A stretch of DNA of 64,000 nt from NCBI RefSeq assembly GCF_008370495.1, contig NZ_VTUX01000003.1, positions 62,001 to 126,000 on the forward strand, in the 5' to 3' direction. The notes beneath the pieces are model-generated. The model was not told where the DNA came from and searched no databases. It saw only the letters and a program-made list of their open reading frames with translations. The translations under genes were made by a program, and so were the position numbers. The DNA comes from Pseudohalioglobus sediminis (GTDB lineage Bacteria > Pseudomonadota > Gammaproteobacteria > Pseudomonadales > Halieaceae). Numbering within the stretch: the first letter of the stretch is position 1; every line of letters begins with the position of its first letter. Positions 37,547 through 47,410 of this stretch are shown piece after piece.

Positions 37547-39571
37547 TCAGGAAGACTTTTCCGGGAACAGTTCCTTCACGTTTGAGGAAACGACGGGAAC
37601 CTTTGGCTGGCTGCCCTGATCGGCCTGCTTGTTCCAGATATAGTCGTGACGCACTTCCTGTTCGCTGAACCCGCTGACAGCCTTGCGCAAGACCTCGGTA
37701 ATGCCGGCACAATCCAGCCCGTCGCAATAGCGCATCAGCTCGGAAACATAACCATGCATCTGCCCGTAGGACAGGCATTCCTCTTCGGCACGCATGATCA
37801 TCGGGTGCCCGGTACCCGCCACGTTACTGCCCAGCAGCAACTCTTCATAGAGCTTCTCACCGGGGCGCAAACCAATGAATTCGATGTCGATATGATGACC
37901 GACATGGTTGTCGTGATTCATCTCGTACCCGCTCAGGCGGATCATGCGTCGGGCGAGGTCGACAATGCGCACCGGTTCGCCCATGTCGAGTACGAACACA
38001 TCGCCACCCGTGCCCATGGCACTGGCCTGCAACACCAGCTGTGCGGCCTCGGCAATGCTCATGAAATAGCGGGTGACTTCCGGATGGGTGACGGTCACCG
38101 GCCCACCGCTTTCAATTTGCTCTCGAAACAGTGGTACTACCGAACCTGAAGACCCCAGGACATTGCCGAAACGCACCATACAGAAGCGCGTCTTGGTCTC
38201 TTTCTGGGCAAGACCCTGCAAAATCATCTCGGCAAAACGCTTTGATGCGCCCATGATATTGGTCGGACGCACAGCCTTATCCGTTGACACCAGCACAAAG
38301 GTATCGACACCCGCCTTGCGCGCCGCCTCGGCGGCATACCAGGTCCCAAACACATTGTTGGCAACGCCCTCGGCGACGTTGTACTCCACCATCGGCACGT
38401 GCTTGTAGGCAGCCGCATGGTAGACCGTCTCTACCTTGAAGGTGCGATAGATGTTCTCCAGGCGCCGGCTGTCCTGCACCGTGCCCAGCAGGGACACCAG
38501 TTCGAAGTCACAGTCGACCGAATCCATCATGGCGCGCAACTCGCGCTCGATGTTGTAGAGCGCATACTCGGAGTTGTCCAGCAGCACCAGTTCACGCGGC
38601 CCTGACTTGACGATCTGTCGACACAATTCGGAACCGATCGAGCCACCTGCCCCGGTCACCATGACGACCTTGTCGGTTATACAGCGATCAATAAGTTCAG
38701 GATGGGGGGGCACCGGATCGCGCCCGAGCAGGTCGTCCAGGTCCACGTCCTGAATCTGGTTCACGCTGGCCTCGCCTGCAACCAGCGCGGCAATGCGCGG
38801 CACGGTGCGCACATAGACAGGCAGGCCAACCAGCGAATTGATGATTTCCTTGCGGCGATCTGCGGTAGCCGAGGGGATCGCCAACAGTACCTGGGTGATG
38901 TCGTATTCAGTGATCAGTCGTTCAATTTCTTCCGGGCGCACGACCTGCAAGCCGTTGATTACCGAGTTATGCAGTCGGGGGTCGTCGTCAACGAATACCA
39001 CCGGTCGATACTGGTCGCCATGATTCAGTGCGGTCAGCAACTGCCGGCCGGACTCACCGGCGCCGTATATGACCACGTTCTCTGATAAAGAGCGCAGTTT
39101 GGCCTGGTAGTAGGCGCGCACGCTCAGGCGGGTACCGCCGATGCCCAGCATCGCCAGCACCCAGTAGATGAACGGCATGGACCGGGGCACGTCGGCCTGG
39201 GTGAAAAACACTGTCGCCCCGAGGATAAGCGAGGAGTAGCTGACGGCGGTAATAACAGCCCAGATGGCCTGCTGTCCCATAAAGCGGATAACCGCCCGGT
39301 ACAGCCCCAGTCGCAGGAAGATGATGGCACTGGCAAGGACGGTAAAGCCAGCGCAGAAGTACTCTACCGGGCCGAGTGAGAAATTGAGGTGTCCGTAGCG
39401 AAAAACCACCGCTGCCCACATGGCCAGGGTGACGAAGCCCATGTCCAGGGCCAGCAGGCAGGCCTGCTTGATATTGCGCGGAAGTTCGATCAGTTTCTCA
39501 AGGCCGCCCTTGAGGCCCCCGAGAACTCCGGAAACCGACTGCGTAAATATACGACCAAGGTAATTCAGCAA
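37547..39571 (-). CDS. UDP-sugar 4,6-dehydratase, WbpM/CapD-like membrane protein
   Basis: 674 residues. Four transmembrane helices at the N-terminus (about 35-140), a first nucleotide-binding domain (VVIYGAGESGRQLL), and a C-terminal SDR domain with VTGAGGSIGSELCRQI and the family-typical STDKAVRPTNIMGASKR, where Met replaces the catalytic Tyr. This is the architecture of WbpM, CapD and PglF, which dehydrate UDP-GlcNAc as the first step to QuiNAc, FucNAc or bacillosamine. The start is TTG at 39571 with a strong GGAAGGGG site; family proteins agree. It lies next to a WbpL-like transferase and an epimerase, as at the end of the Pseudomonas O-antigen cluster. Confidence 0.93.
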   Translation of the reverse strand: MLNYLGRIFTQSVSGVLGGLKGGLEKLIELPRNIKQACLLALDMGFVTLAMWAAVVFRYGHLNFSLGPVEYFCAGFTVLASAIIFLRLGLYRAVIRFMGQQAIWAVITAVSYSSLILGATVFFTQADVPRSMPFIYWVLAMLGIGGTRLSVRAYYQAKLRSLSENVVIYGAGESGRQLLTALNHGDQYRPVVFVDDDPRLHNSVINGLQVVRPEEIERLITEYDITQVLLAIPSATADRRKEIINSLVGLPVYVRTVPRIAALVAGEASVNQIQDVDLDDLLGRDPVPPHPELIDRCITDKVVMVTGAGGSIGSELCRQIVKSGPRELVLLDNSEYALYNIERELRAMMDSVDCDFELVSLLGTVQDSRRLENIYRTFKVETVYHAAAYKHVPMVEYNVAEGVANNVFGTWYAAEAARKAGVDTFVLVSTDKAVRPTNIMGASKRFAEMILQGLAQKETKTRFCMVRFGNVLGSSGSVVPLFREQIESGGPVTVTHPEVTRYFMSIAEAAQLVLQASAMGTGGDVFVLDMGEPVRIVDLARRMIRLSGYEMNHDNHVGHHIDIEFIGLRPGEKLYEELLLGSNVAGTGHPMIMRAEEECLSYGQMHGYVSELMRYCDGLDCAGITEVLRKAVSGFSEQEVRHDYIWNKQADQGSQPKVPVVSSNVKELFPEKSS

Positions 39572-39660
39572 GCCCCTTCCTCACTCTCTAAGATAATGGT
39601 CTAACGGTCTTGTGCGGCTGCTGTAGTAGTTTTTAGAAAGGCGCCGACGCAGTAAGGATA

Positions 39661-40644
39661 TTAGCCCAATTTGGCCACTTTAGCCACGCCTGCAAGCAGC
39701 GGAACATACGCCAAAATTACCAATAAAAATACGTACTTGGATTGAACTGTTGCGAACCAGGCTAAAGGAAACAACCACAGGGTGTTGACGGCCAGGAGGA
39801 TAAAGACCACGGGCAGGTGCCCGCCCAGGTAGCGACTCAGGCGCTGGTAGGCGTGCAGCCGGTGGGGCTGGGTAAAGGGCTGGCCACTGGCGATGCGCCA
39901 GGCCAGGGTCACCGATGCGTCGACGATGAACCAGCCGAGCAGGATCAACCAGGCCGCCAGCGGGAGGTAACCCCGTGACGCCCCCAGCAATGCCATGGCC
40001 CCCAGCAGGAAGCCGGTGGGCACACTACCGGCGTCGCCCAGGAATAACCGCGCAGGTGGCCAGTTCCAGAACAGGAATCCGGCATGCGCGGCCGCGAGTA
40101 ACAGGCACATCTGCAGGTAGGCCGGGTCGGCGCCCTGCTGCCAGGCCAGCAACACGGCACCGCCGCAGGCGAGGATGCACTGCATGGCAGCAAAGGCATC
40201 AATACCATCCATGAAATTGTAAAGGTTCACCAGCCACAACAGCCCGAGGGCAAGCAGCAGGCCGACCAACAGCTGCAGGGATATTCCCGCTGCGAGGAAA
40301 GGCTGCACCGCGTCCACCGCGACCAGGCAACACACCGCGTAGAGCACCAGGCGCCGACCTGACGACAGCTCCATCATGTCATCTACCACGCCGATCACCA
40401 CCAGCGCAGCGGTCACCCCCAGAACGGCCAGGTATTCATGTGTCCAGACGATACCGCCAAGTGACGCCAGCCAGGCACCCGCAAAAACAGCGAGAAAAAG
40501 CGGCACGCCGCCGCCGTGAGGTGTCGCCACCTGGTGCGAGCTGCGTTCGTTGGGCTGCGCCACAAGACGCCAACGACGGGCCAGTAGCAGATACGCAAGG
40601 CACATAAGCGCAGAGAGTGCCATGGTCATTAATGACGCGGTCAT
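39661..40644 (-). CDS. undecaprenyl-phosphate sugar-1-phosphate transferase, WbpL/WecA family
   Basis: 327 residues from the ATG at 40644; the longer frame upstream is rejected. About ten transmembrane helices. MraY/WecA signatures: VVDDMMELSS, NLYNFMDGIDAFA and LFLGDAGSVPTGF, the Asp-rich catalytic loops. It transfers a HexNAc-1-phosphate to the lipid carrier and starts O-antigen synthesis. It overlaps the epimerase stop by 4 nt (ATGA). Confidence 0.93.
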   Translation of the reverse strand: MTASLMTMALSALMCLAYLLLARRWRLVAQPNERSSHQVATPHGGGVPLFLAVFAGAWLASLGGIVWTHEYLAVLGVTAALVVIGVVDDMMELSSGRRLVLYAVCCLVAVDAVQPFLAAGISLQLLVGLLLALGLLWLVNLYNFMDGIDAFAAMQCILACGGAVLLAWQQGADPAYLQMCLLLAAAHAGFLFWNWPPARLFLGDAGSVPTGFLLGAMALLGASRGYLPLAAWLILLGWFIVDASVTLAWRIASGQPFTQPHRLHAYQRLSRYLGGHLPVVFILLAVNTLWLFPLAWFATVQSKYVFLLVILAYVPLLAGVAKVAKLG

Positions 40645-41570
40645 GGCCTGATGCCCTGACCGACCAGTATGTCTTCCAACTGGTCGGCCGGCCGCCAGCT
40701 GGTGGAGCGCAGCACCTGCGTATTGCTGTACAGCTCGCTGCCAAACAATTTGTCCCAGGTCGACTGGGCGGCGCCGGAGTCGCGCACATCCAGCACGGCA
40801 CTGCCCGCTCGCCACACCCAGCGCGGGCACCAGTGTCGGGCCGGGGGCCGGCCCTGCGTACGGCGTATTGCCCGGTAGATACGCTGCGTGCTGTAACGCT
40901 CTCCGTCGGTGGCAATATAGGTGCTCACGCCGGCGTGCCCCTCTGCCGCCAGCACCAGCATCAGCCTGCAGAGATCATTGACACCGATCATTGAGCGGGC
41001 GCCGATCTCCGGGGGTTCAGGCAAGCCGAGGGCCACCGCTCGCGCCAGTGTAGCCAGGTTACCCTTGGGTTGCTGGCCATAGACCAGTGCCGGACGAATG
41101 ATGCAGATACTGTTCGCCGCATCCCCCAGATCCCGGTTGATGGCAGCTTCCGCCTGCCATTTGGAGAGGCCGTAAGCGTCCTGCGGGAGGCTGCAATCGC
41201 TCTCGGCACGTTCCTGCCCGGCACTGCCCTCCCCCATCGCCTTGACACTGCTGAGGAACAAAAATTTTTGCACCCCCGCGCTGCACGCCCGCCGCGCCAG
41301 TTCGACGCTTGCGCGATAGTTGACGGTCTCGTAATCGGCAGCGAGCGCATTCTGGTGGGCAATACCGGCAAGGTGGAAAACCACGTCGGCGGCCGCTAGT
41401 GCCGTCTCGCTGATACTTTCATGGCGAAAATCAACAGGCTGCGTGGCAGAGCCGTCATCAAGCGGTTGGCCAGCGCGGCTGTAGGCAAGCACCTGGTGTC
41501 CGTGTTCAGCCAGCAGGTGGCAAAGCTGCCGGCCAATAAAACCGGTAGCGCCGGTTACCAGGCACTTCAT
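40641..41570 (-). CDS. NAD-dependent epimerase/dehydratase, UDP-sugar type
   Basis: 309 residues. Extended SDR: GATGFIGRQL at residues 7-16, LSSVKAMGE, and the catalytic YGLSK. The length and partners suggest WbpK/WbpV-like 4-reductases that complete QuiNAc or FucNAc synthesis after WbpM. Cotranscribed with the WbpL-like gene (4-nt overlap). The exact product sugar cannot be told. Confidence 0.88.
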   Translation of the reverse strand: MKCLVTGATGFIGRQLCHLLAEHGHQVLAYSRAGQPLDDGSATQPVDFRHESISETALAAADVVFHLAGIAHQNALAADYETVNYRASVELARRACSAGVQKFLFLSSVKAMGEGSAGQERAESDCSLPQDAYGLSKWQAEAAINRDLGDAANSICIIRPALVYGQQPKGNLATLARAVALGLPEPPEIGARSMIGVNDLCRLMLVLAAEGHAGVSTYIATDGERYSTQRIYRAIRRTQGRPPARHWCPRWVWRAGSAVLDVRDSGAAQSTWDKLFGSELYSNTQVLRSTSWRPADQLEDILVGQGIRP

Positions 41571-41626
41571 GCAGCGATGTAGAGAAAAGGGGGCATAAGC
41601 CCCCTCATGATACGGATGCAGCCGCC

Positions 41627-41986
41627 TTAATCCAGTTTTATCCGCGCTCGATTCTTGTCGAGCGTGGCCGTGCCTATCCCCTTCACCTCGGCGAGTTGCT
41701 CCACCGTGGTAAAGGGCCCGAATTGCTCCCGATAGCGAACGATATCTTCCGCCCGCGTGAGGCCGACACCGGTCAACCCTGCAGCCATTTCCGTCGCATT
41801 ATCGGCATTGATGTTCACCGTTTGCACACTGCCCTGGCCGGCAACGCCGTCTTGCGCATGCACGGGAGATATTCCCGGCAACAGGCAGAGCAGCGTAACC
41901 GCGATAGCAGCAAGCGCTGCTGGCAACGATGAACGCGAATAGGCGGCAGCGGCCGCCGGTGGTAATCCAGTCAATTGAAGTTTCAT
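41627..41986 (-). CDS. ComEA-like helix-hairpin-helix protein
   Basis: 119 residues with a signal peptide or anchor (about 22-44, ending HAQ). The mature part has tandem helix-hairpin-helix motifs: VNINADNATEMAAGLTGVG and FTTVEQLAEVKGIGTATLDKNR. This is the ComEA type of periplasmic DNA-binding protein used in DNA uptake. A perfect AAGGAG site precedes the ATG. Pseudomonas has an equivalent gene next to wbpM; here it lies between the epimerase and pyrF. Confidence 0.92.
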   Translation of the reverse strand: MKLQLTGLPPAAAAAYSRSSLPAALAAIAVTLLCLLPGISPVHAQDGVAGQGSVQTVNINADNATEMAAGLTGVGLTRAEDIVRYREQFGPFTTVEQLAEVKGIGTATLDKNRARIKLD

Positions 41987-42089
41987 AGTGTGATCTCCTT
42001 GATCAGTTCTGCGTCCGTGCAGGCACCCGTATCAAGGAGCAGGCTAGCAGGCCGATGCCGCGATCGCGACACCGCCGCCGAATTTGATG

Positions 42090-42791
42090 TTATTCGCTGG
42101 CCGCCAGTTCCCGGTGAACCCGTTCCAGCGCCGCCAGGGGCTCATCTGCACCGGTGATGGAACGGCCGATCACCAGGTAATCAGAGCCACTGGCAAGCGC
42201 TGCGGCGGGCGTAAGTACACGCCGCTGATCGCCAGCGTCATCTCCCTGCAGGCGAATACCCGGGGTGACCAGGCAGAAGTCGGCGCCCATCTGCCGCCGC
42301 AATGCTGGTGCCTCCATGGCGGAGCAGACCACCCCGTCCAGCCCGCTATCGCGGGTCAGGGCTGCGAGTCGCATAACACGATCACCGGCGGATTCCGTAT
42401 AGCCGAGTTCGCGCAGGTCTTCATCGGACATACTGGTCAGTATCGTCACCGCGATCAGCAGCGGCGGTGTGGAGAACGACTGCAGCGCTTCCTTCGCCGC
42501 TTCCATCATGCGCCGGCCACCCCCGGCGTGCACATTCACCATCCACACGCCCAATTCGGCCGCCGAACGCACCGCTCCGGCAACCGTATTGGGTATATCG
42601 TGAAACTTGAGATCCAGGAAGATTTCAAAGCCGCGGTCCTGCAGGGACTCAACCAGTTGCGGACCAGCACGGGTGAACAGCTCCTTGCCCACCTTCAGCC
42701 GGCAGAGCTCAGGCGACAGGCGCGCGGCCAATTCGAGGGCGGGTTCCGCCGCCGGGAAGTCCAGCGCCACAATCACGGGTTTGTCATTCAT
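42090..42791 (-). CDS. pyrF: orotidine 5'-phosphate decarboxylase
   Basis: 233 residues from the ATG at 42791 ([13 protein letters not shown]); the GTG one codon upstream is less likely. The catalytic cluster [11 protein letters not shown] (Asp-Lys-x-x-Asp) and the TPGIR phosphate loop are present. Final step of UMP synthesis, in the cytoplasm. It lies downstream of lapAB in the same direction, as in E. coli and Pseudomonas. Confidence 0.99.
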   Translation of the reverse strand: MNDKPVIVALDFPAAEPALELAARLSPELCRLKVGKELFTRAGPQLVESLQDRGFEIFLDLKFHDIPNTVAGAVRSAAELGVWMVNVHAGGGRRMMEAAKEALQSFSTPPLLIAVTILTSMSDEDLRELGYTESAGDRVMRLAALTRDSGLDGVVCSAMEAPALRRQMGADFCLVTPGIRLQGDDAGDQRRVLTPAAALASGSDYLVIGRSITGADEPLAALERVHRELAASE

Positions 42792-42819
42792 CACATCTTA
42801 TCTCTTACGGTGTGCCGTG

Positions 42820-44028
42820 TTATTCCAGGCTGGTGCCGCGAATAGGTGTTACCGTACCCCAGTACTTGCAGCCCGGGCAGAACCAGTGCAGGTGTCGACC
42901 GGAAAATCCACAGTGGCTGCAGCGGTACGAGGGGCGTTCCTCGATCAGCCGCTGGACCAGGTTCTGGACCAGCCCCAGTTTATCGCCGGACTGCCCCTCA
43001 CTGACATCGGCTTGCAGATCCAGCAGTTGTTCCAGCCCGCGCAGCGAGGGCATTTTTTCCAACTGCGCTACCAGGAACGCCTCGGCGACCTCACTGCCCT
43101 CGGAGGCACGAATATCCTCGACTGTCGCCAGCAGCAAGGGCGGCGAGGGGTGGCTGTCGAGGCACTCTTTGAGATAGGCGCGCAGGGCTTTCTCATCGCC
43201 AAGTTGCCGATAGCAATCACGCAAGGTGGGCACCGACTCGCTGATATACAGGGGATCCTGCTGGCGCACCCGACGCAGGGCTTTGATGGCCTGCTTGGCA
43301 CGACCGGCATCCAGTTCCACGGCACCGAGCATGATCGAGGCGCGCACGCACTGCTTGTCTCGTGCCAGCGCTTCAAGCAGCAGGTTCTGGGCAGCCGTCA
43401 ACTCACCCGCTCGGTGGCGCTCCTCCGCCAGCTCACAGTAGAAGTGTGCCAGCACCGTCGGCACCGACTGACCCGGCTCCTCGGGGTCTTCCGCGCTGGA
43501 ACCACCGAGCAGGGACTTGCGCGGCAACAGGTCCAGGGCAATATCGATCGCGCGCTGCCACTCGCGCTCACTCTGGTATATATCCAGGAGGTGCCACTGG
43601 CTGGCGCGGCGCTTTGCCGGCGACTCCGCCACCAGATCCATAAGCAGGCGCTCTGCCCGATCGAGCAGGCCCGCGCTGATATAGTCGCGCGCCAGTTCCA
43701 GGTGGGCCTGGTGCACCTGTACCCGGGGCAGACTCGGCCTGGCGAGCAGGTTCTGGTGTATGCGAATAGCGCGGTCGACCTCGCCGCGCTTGCGCAGCAG
43801 GTTCCCCAGCGCGATATGGGTCTCCAGCGTTTCACTGTTGACTTCCAGCGCGTTAATAAAGGCATCGACGGCGCCGTCAGGGCGGCCGTCAAGGAGGTAA
43901 TTCAGTCCTTTGTAGTATTGCCCCGGGAGGTCGCGGGCATTGACCGAACCACGCTGGCTGCGGCGACCGAGAAACCAGCCTATGGCGATTGCGACAAACA
44001 GCAGGGAGAAGACGAGATAATCATTCAC
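42820..44028 (-). CDS. lapB: LPS assembly protein B (YciM), TPR and rubredoxin-like
   Basis: 402 residues, close to E. coli (389). An N-terminal transmembrane helix (about 3-18), nine or so TPR repeats (about 35-350), and a C-terminal metal-binding knuckle CSHCGFSG ... FCPGCKYWG. LapB controls LpxC turnover through FtsH and so LPS amount. It overlaps lapA by 8 nt. Confidence 0.97.
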   Translation of the reverse strand: MNDYLVFSLLFVAIAIGWFLGRRSQRGSVNARDLPGQYYKGLNYLLDGRPDGAVDAFINALEVNSETLETHIALGNLLRKRGEVDRAIRIHQNLLARPSLPRVQVHQAHLELARDYISAGLLDRAERLLMDLVAESPAKRRASQWHLLDIYQSEREWQRAIDIALDLLPRKSLLGGSSAEDPEEPGQSVPTVLAHFYCELAEERHRAGELTAAQNLLLEALARDKQCVRASIMLGAVELDAGRAKQAIKALRRVRQQDPLYISESVPTLRDCYRQLGDEKALRAYLKECLDSHPSPPLLLATVEDIRASEGSEVAEAFLVAQLEKMPSLRGLEQLLDLQADVSEGQSGDKLGLVQNLVQRLIEERPSYRCSHCGFSGRHLHWFCPGCKYWGTVTPIRGTSLE

Positions 44029-44326
44029 CGTCTTTCAGGCCTGCCGTGCGCAGCGTATCCACCTCCGCCCGGGTCTTGGCCAACTGGCGATTTGCCGAGG
44101 CCAGGGCAGCGCGCTTGCGCAGCAGCAGAGCCGACGACACCAGCAGGCCAAGTACGCCCCCGATCGCGAAAGCCAGCAACAACCAAAGCGCCAGGCTGCG
44201 CGGTGCAAATGTGTACACCAGCATATCCAGGGGCACCGGCGTCGCGTTCTGCAGGGCAAAGAGCACACCGATGGCGGCCATGGCCAGGACAATAGCGATA
44301 TACAAAATGTTGCGAAGCAGTTTCAT
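44021..44326 (-). CDS. lapA: LPS assembly protein A (YciS)
   Basis: 101 residues from the ATG at 44326 (MKLLRNILYIAIVLAMAAIG), with GGAAGG upstream. Two transmembrane helices (about 5-25 and 44-66) joined by a short periplasmic loop, then a coiled-coil cytoplasmic tail (KRAALASANRQLAKTRAEVDTL). Operates with LapB, whose gene overlaps by 8 nt. Confidence 0.95.
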   Translation of the reverse strand: MKLLRNILYIAIVLAMAAIGVLFALQNATPVPLDMLVYTFAPRSLALWLLLAFAIGGVLGLLVSSALLLRKRAALASANRQLAKTRAEVDTLRTAGLKDGE

Positions 44327-44402
44327 CGGGCCTTCCGGTTGCTGGCGATCAAAAAAGCGGTATGACCTCGCGATCATACCGCCTGTATTAACAAGGGCAA
44401 GT

Positions 44403-44699
44403 TTACAGCCCCATTTGTAATCCCTGGTTCACGCGTTCGCGCAGTTCCTTTCCCGGCTTGAAGTGGGGTACGTACTTACCGGTCAGTTCAACCGCATCAC
44501 CGGTCTTGGGGTTGCGTCCGCGCCGGGGCTCGCGATAGTGCAGGGAAAAACTGCCGAAACCGCGGATCTCGATCCGCTCGCCATCGGCGAGGGACTGGGA
44601 CATGTGCTCGAGGATGGTCTTGACGGCCAACTCCACGTCCTTGGCGGACAACTGCGCCTGCTTTGCGGCGATGGACTCAATCAGTTCACTTTTCGTCAT
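44403..44699 (-). CDS. ihfB: integration host factor subunit beta
   Basis: 98 residues, normal length. [17 protein letters not shown] at the N-terminus, [13 protein letters not shown], and the RNPKTGDAV ... [14 protein letters not shown] arm. Partner of IhfA (12176-12484). The order rpsA-ihfB-lapA-lapB-pyrF is the usual one. The gap from rpsA is 211 nt and holds the rpsA terminator, so ihfB has its own promoter. Confidence 0.98.
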   Translation of the reverse strand: MTKSELIESIAAKQAQLSAKDVELAVKTILEHMSQSLADGERIEIRGFGSFSLHYREPRRGRNPKTGDAVELTGKYVPHFKPGKELRERVNQGLQMGL

Positions 44700-44842
44700 C
44701 GGTCTTATACGGCCGTTTTTTTAACCAGATGGTATTGTGGACCCAGTTTAGAAATTACGCAACTCCTTATTTTATATAGGAAAAGTTACCAAATCCCGCC
44801 CAGGGCACAGGAATTCGGGTTCGCCGGGCGATAAAGCGCGGG

Positions 44843-44872
44843 CAAAAAAAAGGGCCCACAACGTGAGCCCTT
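44843..44872 (-). terminator. terminator of rpsA
   Basis: On the minus strand, a 10-bp stem (44872-44863 with 44859-44850, one G-T pair), a 3-nt loop and a run of eight T residues, starting 39 nt after the rpsA stop codon. Confidence 0.9.
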
Positions 44873-44910
44873 CCGCTTCCCCGGGCCAGGGCCCGGGTTG
44901 ATGTCGTCGC

Positions 44911-46587
44911 TTACTTGTCGCCCATCTGCGCCTTGATCAGGTCGCCGATGGTGCCCGGAGAGGCAGCTTCCTGCTCCTGCTCTTTGAGCGACTTCACAGC
45001 TTCCTTCTCGTCGTCGTAGTCCTTGGCCTTGATGGACAGGACCACGCCGCGGTTCTTGCGATCAACGGAAACGATCTTCGCTTCCACTTCATCGCCAACC
45101 TTGAACGAGTTCCGCGCGTCTTCGACGCGATCACGAGAAATATCGGACGCCTTGAGAATGCCCTCTACTTCGTCTGCCAGCTTGACGATCACTTCCTTGG
45201 CATCTACCTCGATCACTTCACCGGTAACGATGGTGCCGCGATCATTGACCGCAACGTAGTTACCGAAGGGGTCGTCCTCGAGCTGCTTGATGCCCAGGGA
45301 AATACGCTCGCGCTCGGGGTCGATAGACAGGATGACTGTCTCGATTTCATCGCCCTTCTTGTAGTTGCGCACAGCTTCTTCACCGGCTTCGTTCCAGCTG
45401 ATGTCAGACAGATGCACCAGGCCATCGATATTGCCTTCGAGGCCAATGAAGATGCCGAAGTCAGTGATTGACTTGATGGTGCCAGCGATTTTGTCGCCCT
45501 TGCTGTAGCTTGATGCGAAGGCATCCCACGGGTTCTGCATGCACTGCTTGATACCCAGGGAGATACGACGACGCTCCTCGTCGATATCCAGTACCATCAC
45601 CTCGACCTCGTCGCCCAGCTGGACAATCTTGGACGGGTGAACGTTCTTGTTGGTCCAGTCCATCTCGGAAACGTGCACCAGACCTTCGACGCCCTCTTCC
45701 AACTCGGCGAAACAACCGTAGTCGGTGAGGTTGGTGATCTTCGCCTTGACGCGGCTGCCCTCGGGGTAGCGACCGGTGATTTCCACCCAGGGATCCTCGC
45801 CCAGTTGCTTGAGGCCAAGAGATACACGGTTGCGCTCGCGATCGAACTTGAGAATCTTGACATCGATTTCCTGGCCAACTTCCACAATCTCGGACGGATG
45901 CTTGATGCGCTTCCAGGCCATGTCGGTAATGTGCAGCAGTCCATCCACACCGCCCAGGTCGACAAACGCGCCGTAGTCGGTCAGGTTCTTGACGATACCC
46001 TTGACGGACATGCCTTCCTGCAGCGTCTCCATCAGCGCCTCGCGCTCTTCAGAGTTGGCTGCTTCCATGACTGCGCGACGGGAAACGACCACGTTGTTGC
46101 GCTTCTGGTCCAGCTTGATGACCTTGAATTCCAGTTCCTTGCCTTCGAGGTTCACGGTGTCACGCACGGGACGCACATCGACGAGTGAGCCGGGCAGGAA
46201 TGCGCGGATGCCATTCACGTCAACGGTAAAGCCACCTTTGACCTTGCCATTGATCACGCCCTTGACCACTTCTTCGGCCTCGTGGGCGGCTTCCAGTTCT
46301 TTCCAGGCTTCGGCGCGCTTGGCTTTTTCACGGGACAGCTTGGTTTCACCAAAGCCGTCTTCGACTGATTCCAGCGCTACCTGCACCTCGTCACCGATAT
46401 TCAGCGAGCACTCGCCTGCTGCGTCGGTGAACTGGGAACGGGGTATTACTCCTTCAGACTTGAGTCCCGCATGCACGGTTACCCAGTCGCTGTCGATATC
46501 GATCACAACGCCGGTGACGATGGCACCCGGCTGCATATCGACGGTCTTAAGGCTTTCTTCAAATAGTTCAGCGAAAGATTCGCTCAT
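44911..46587 (-). CDS. rpsA: 30S ribosomal protein S1
   Basis: 558 residues, as in E. coli (557). Six S1 repeats can be followed, with recurrent blocks such as [27 protein letters not shown] and SLGIKQ. It binds mRNA leaders and recruits them to the ribosome. The 5' leader of about 140 nt after cmk (46588-46728) contains an AGGT site 10 nt before the ATG; autogenous control by S1 is known in E. coli but a matching structure was not drawn here. Confidence 0.99.
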   Translation of the reverse strand: MSESFAELFEESLKTVDMQPGAIVTGVVIDIDSDWVTVHAGLKSEGVIPRSQFTDAAGECSLNIGDEVQVALESVEDGFGETKLSREKAKRAEAWKELEAAHEAEEVVKGVINGKVKGGFTVDVNGIRAFLPGSLVDVRPVRDTVNLEGKELEFKVIKLDQKRNNVVVSRRAVMEAANSEEREALMETLQEGMSVKGIVKNLTDYGAFVDLGGVDGLLHITDMAWKRIKHPSEIVEVGQEIDVKILKFDRERNRVSLGLKQLGEDPWVEITGRYPEGSRVKAKITNLTDYGCFAELEEGVEGLVHVSEMDWTNKNVHPSKIVQLGDEVEVMVLDIDEERRRISLGIKQCMQNPWDAFASSYSKGDKIAGTIKSITDFGIFIGLEGNIDGLVHLSDISWNEAGEEAVRNYKKGDEIETVILSIDPERERISLGIKQLEDDPFGNYVAVNDRGTIVTGEVIEVDAKEVIVKLADEVEGILKASDISRDRVEDARNSFKVGDEVEAKIVSVDRKNRGVVLSIKAKDYDDEKEAVKSLKEQEQEAASPGTIGDLIKAQMGDK

Positions 46588-46728
46588 TACACATTACCTG
46601 TTGGTTTGTCATCCGTCCCTCCAGCCGGGTACGGGGTTCGTTAGTCAGCACTGCCAACAGCGACCATGACTGGATTCGATCGCCACTACAGTGATTGCCA
46701 TTTATAAGGAGATGGCGGCATTTGGCCG

Positions 46729-47409
46729 CTATAAAAGCCCCTTTTCCGTCACTTTCTGCATAACCAGATCAAACACCTGTTCGATGCCCTGGCCGCTGCT
46801 GTCGATGACAATGGCGTCCTCTGCCGGCACCAGCGGGGCGACTTTGCGGCTTGAATCGCGCGCGTCACGCTCCCTGATGTCGTCCAGAAGGCGCGCGAGA
46901 CTAACACTTTCCCCCTTTGATATCAACTGCTTATAGCGCCGCTCGGCGCGCTCTTCCGCAGAGGCAGTGAGGAAGAACTTCACCGGGGCGTCGGGGAACA
47001 CCACCGTGCCCATGTCGCGACCATCGGCCACCAGCCCCGGTGCACGGCAAAAGTCGCGCTGCCTGGCCAGCAGGGCCTGGCGCACCTCCGGAATCGCGGC
47101 CACTTTGGAAGCGCCGCGACCACCCTCTTCCGTACGTATGGCAGCCGAAACATCACGGCCTTTATATGCCACCAGGATCTCGCCGCTCTCGGCAGCCGTG
47201 AAGGTGACATCCAGGTGCCGGGCGATATCGGTCACCGCGGCGTGATCGTCCCAGCTGACACCCTCGATCAGGCAGGCCTGCCCGGTGACGCGGTACAGCG
47301 CACCACTGTCCAGCAAGTGCCAGCCGAGAGTTGCCGCCAGCATGTGGCTGATGGTGCCCTTGCCGGCACCACTGGGGCCGTCTACGGTGATGACCGGCGC
47401 TGCCTGCAT
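46729..47409 (-). CDS. cmk: cytidylate kinase
   Basis: 226 residues from the ATG at 47409. P-loop GPSGAGKGT at the N-terminus, DSGALYR for nucleotide binding and [14 protein letters not shown]. Phosphorylates CMP and dCMP. The ATG starts one nucleotide after the TGA of aroA, so translation is coupled; aroA-cmk-rpsA is the conserved order. Confidence 0.98.
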   Translation of the reverse strand: MQAAPVITVDGPSGAGKGTISHMLAATLGWHLLDSGALYRVTGQACLIEGVSWDDHAAVTDIARHLDVTFTAAESGEILVAYKGRDVSAAIRTEEGGRGASKVAAIPEVRQALLARQRDFCRAPGLVADGRDMGTVVFPDAPVKFFLTASAEERAERRYKQLISKGESVSLARLLDDIRERDARDSSRKVAPLVPAEDAIVIDSSGQGIEQVFDLVMQKVTEKGLL

Positions 47410-47410
47410 C

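Noticed and set aside
42607-44295. 562-codon plus-strand frame
   Set aside because: Antisense of lapB, lapA and the start of pyrF.
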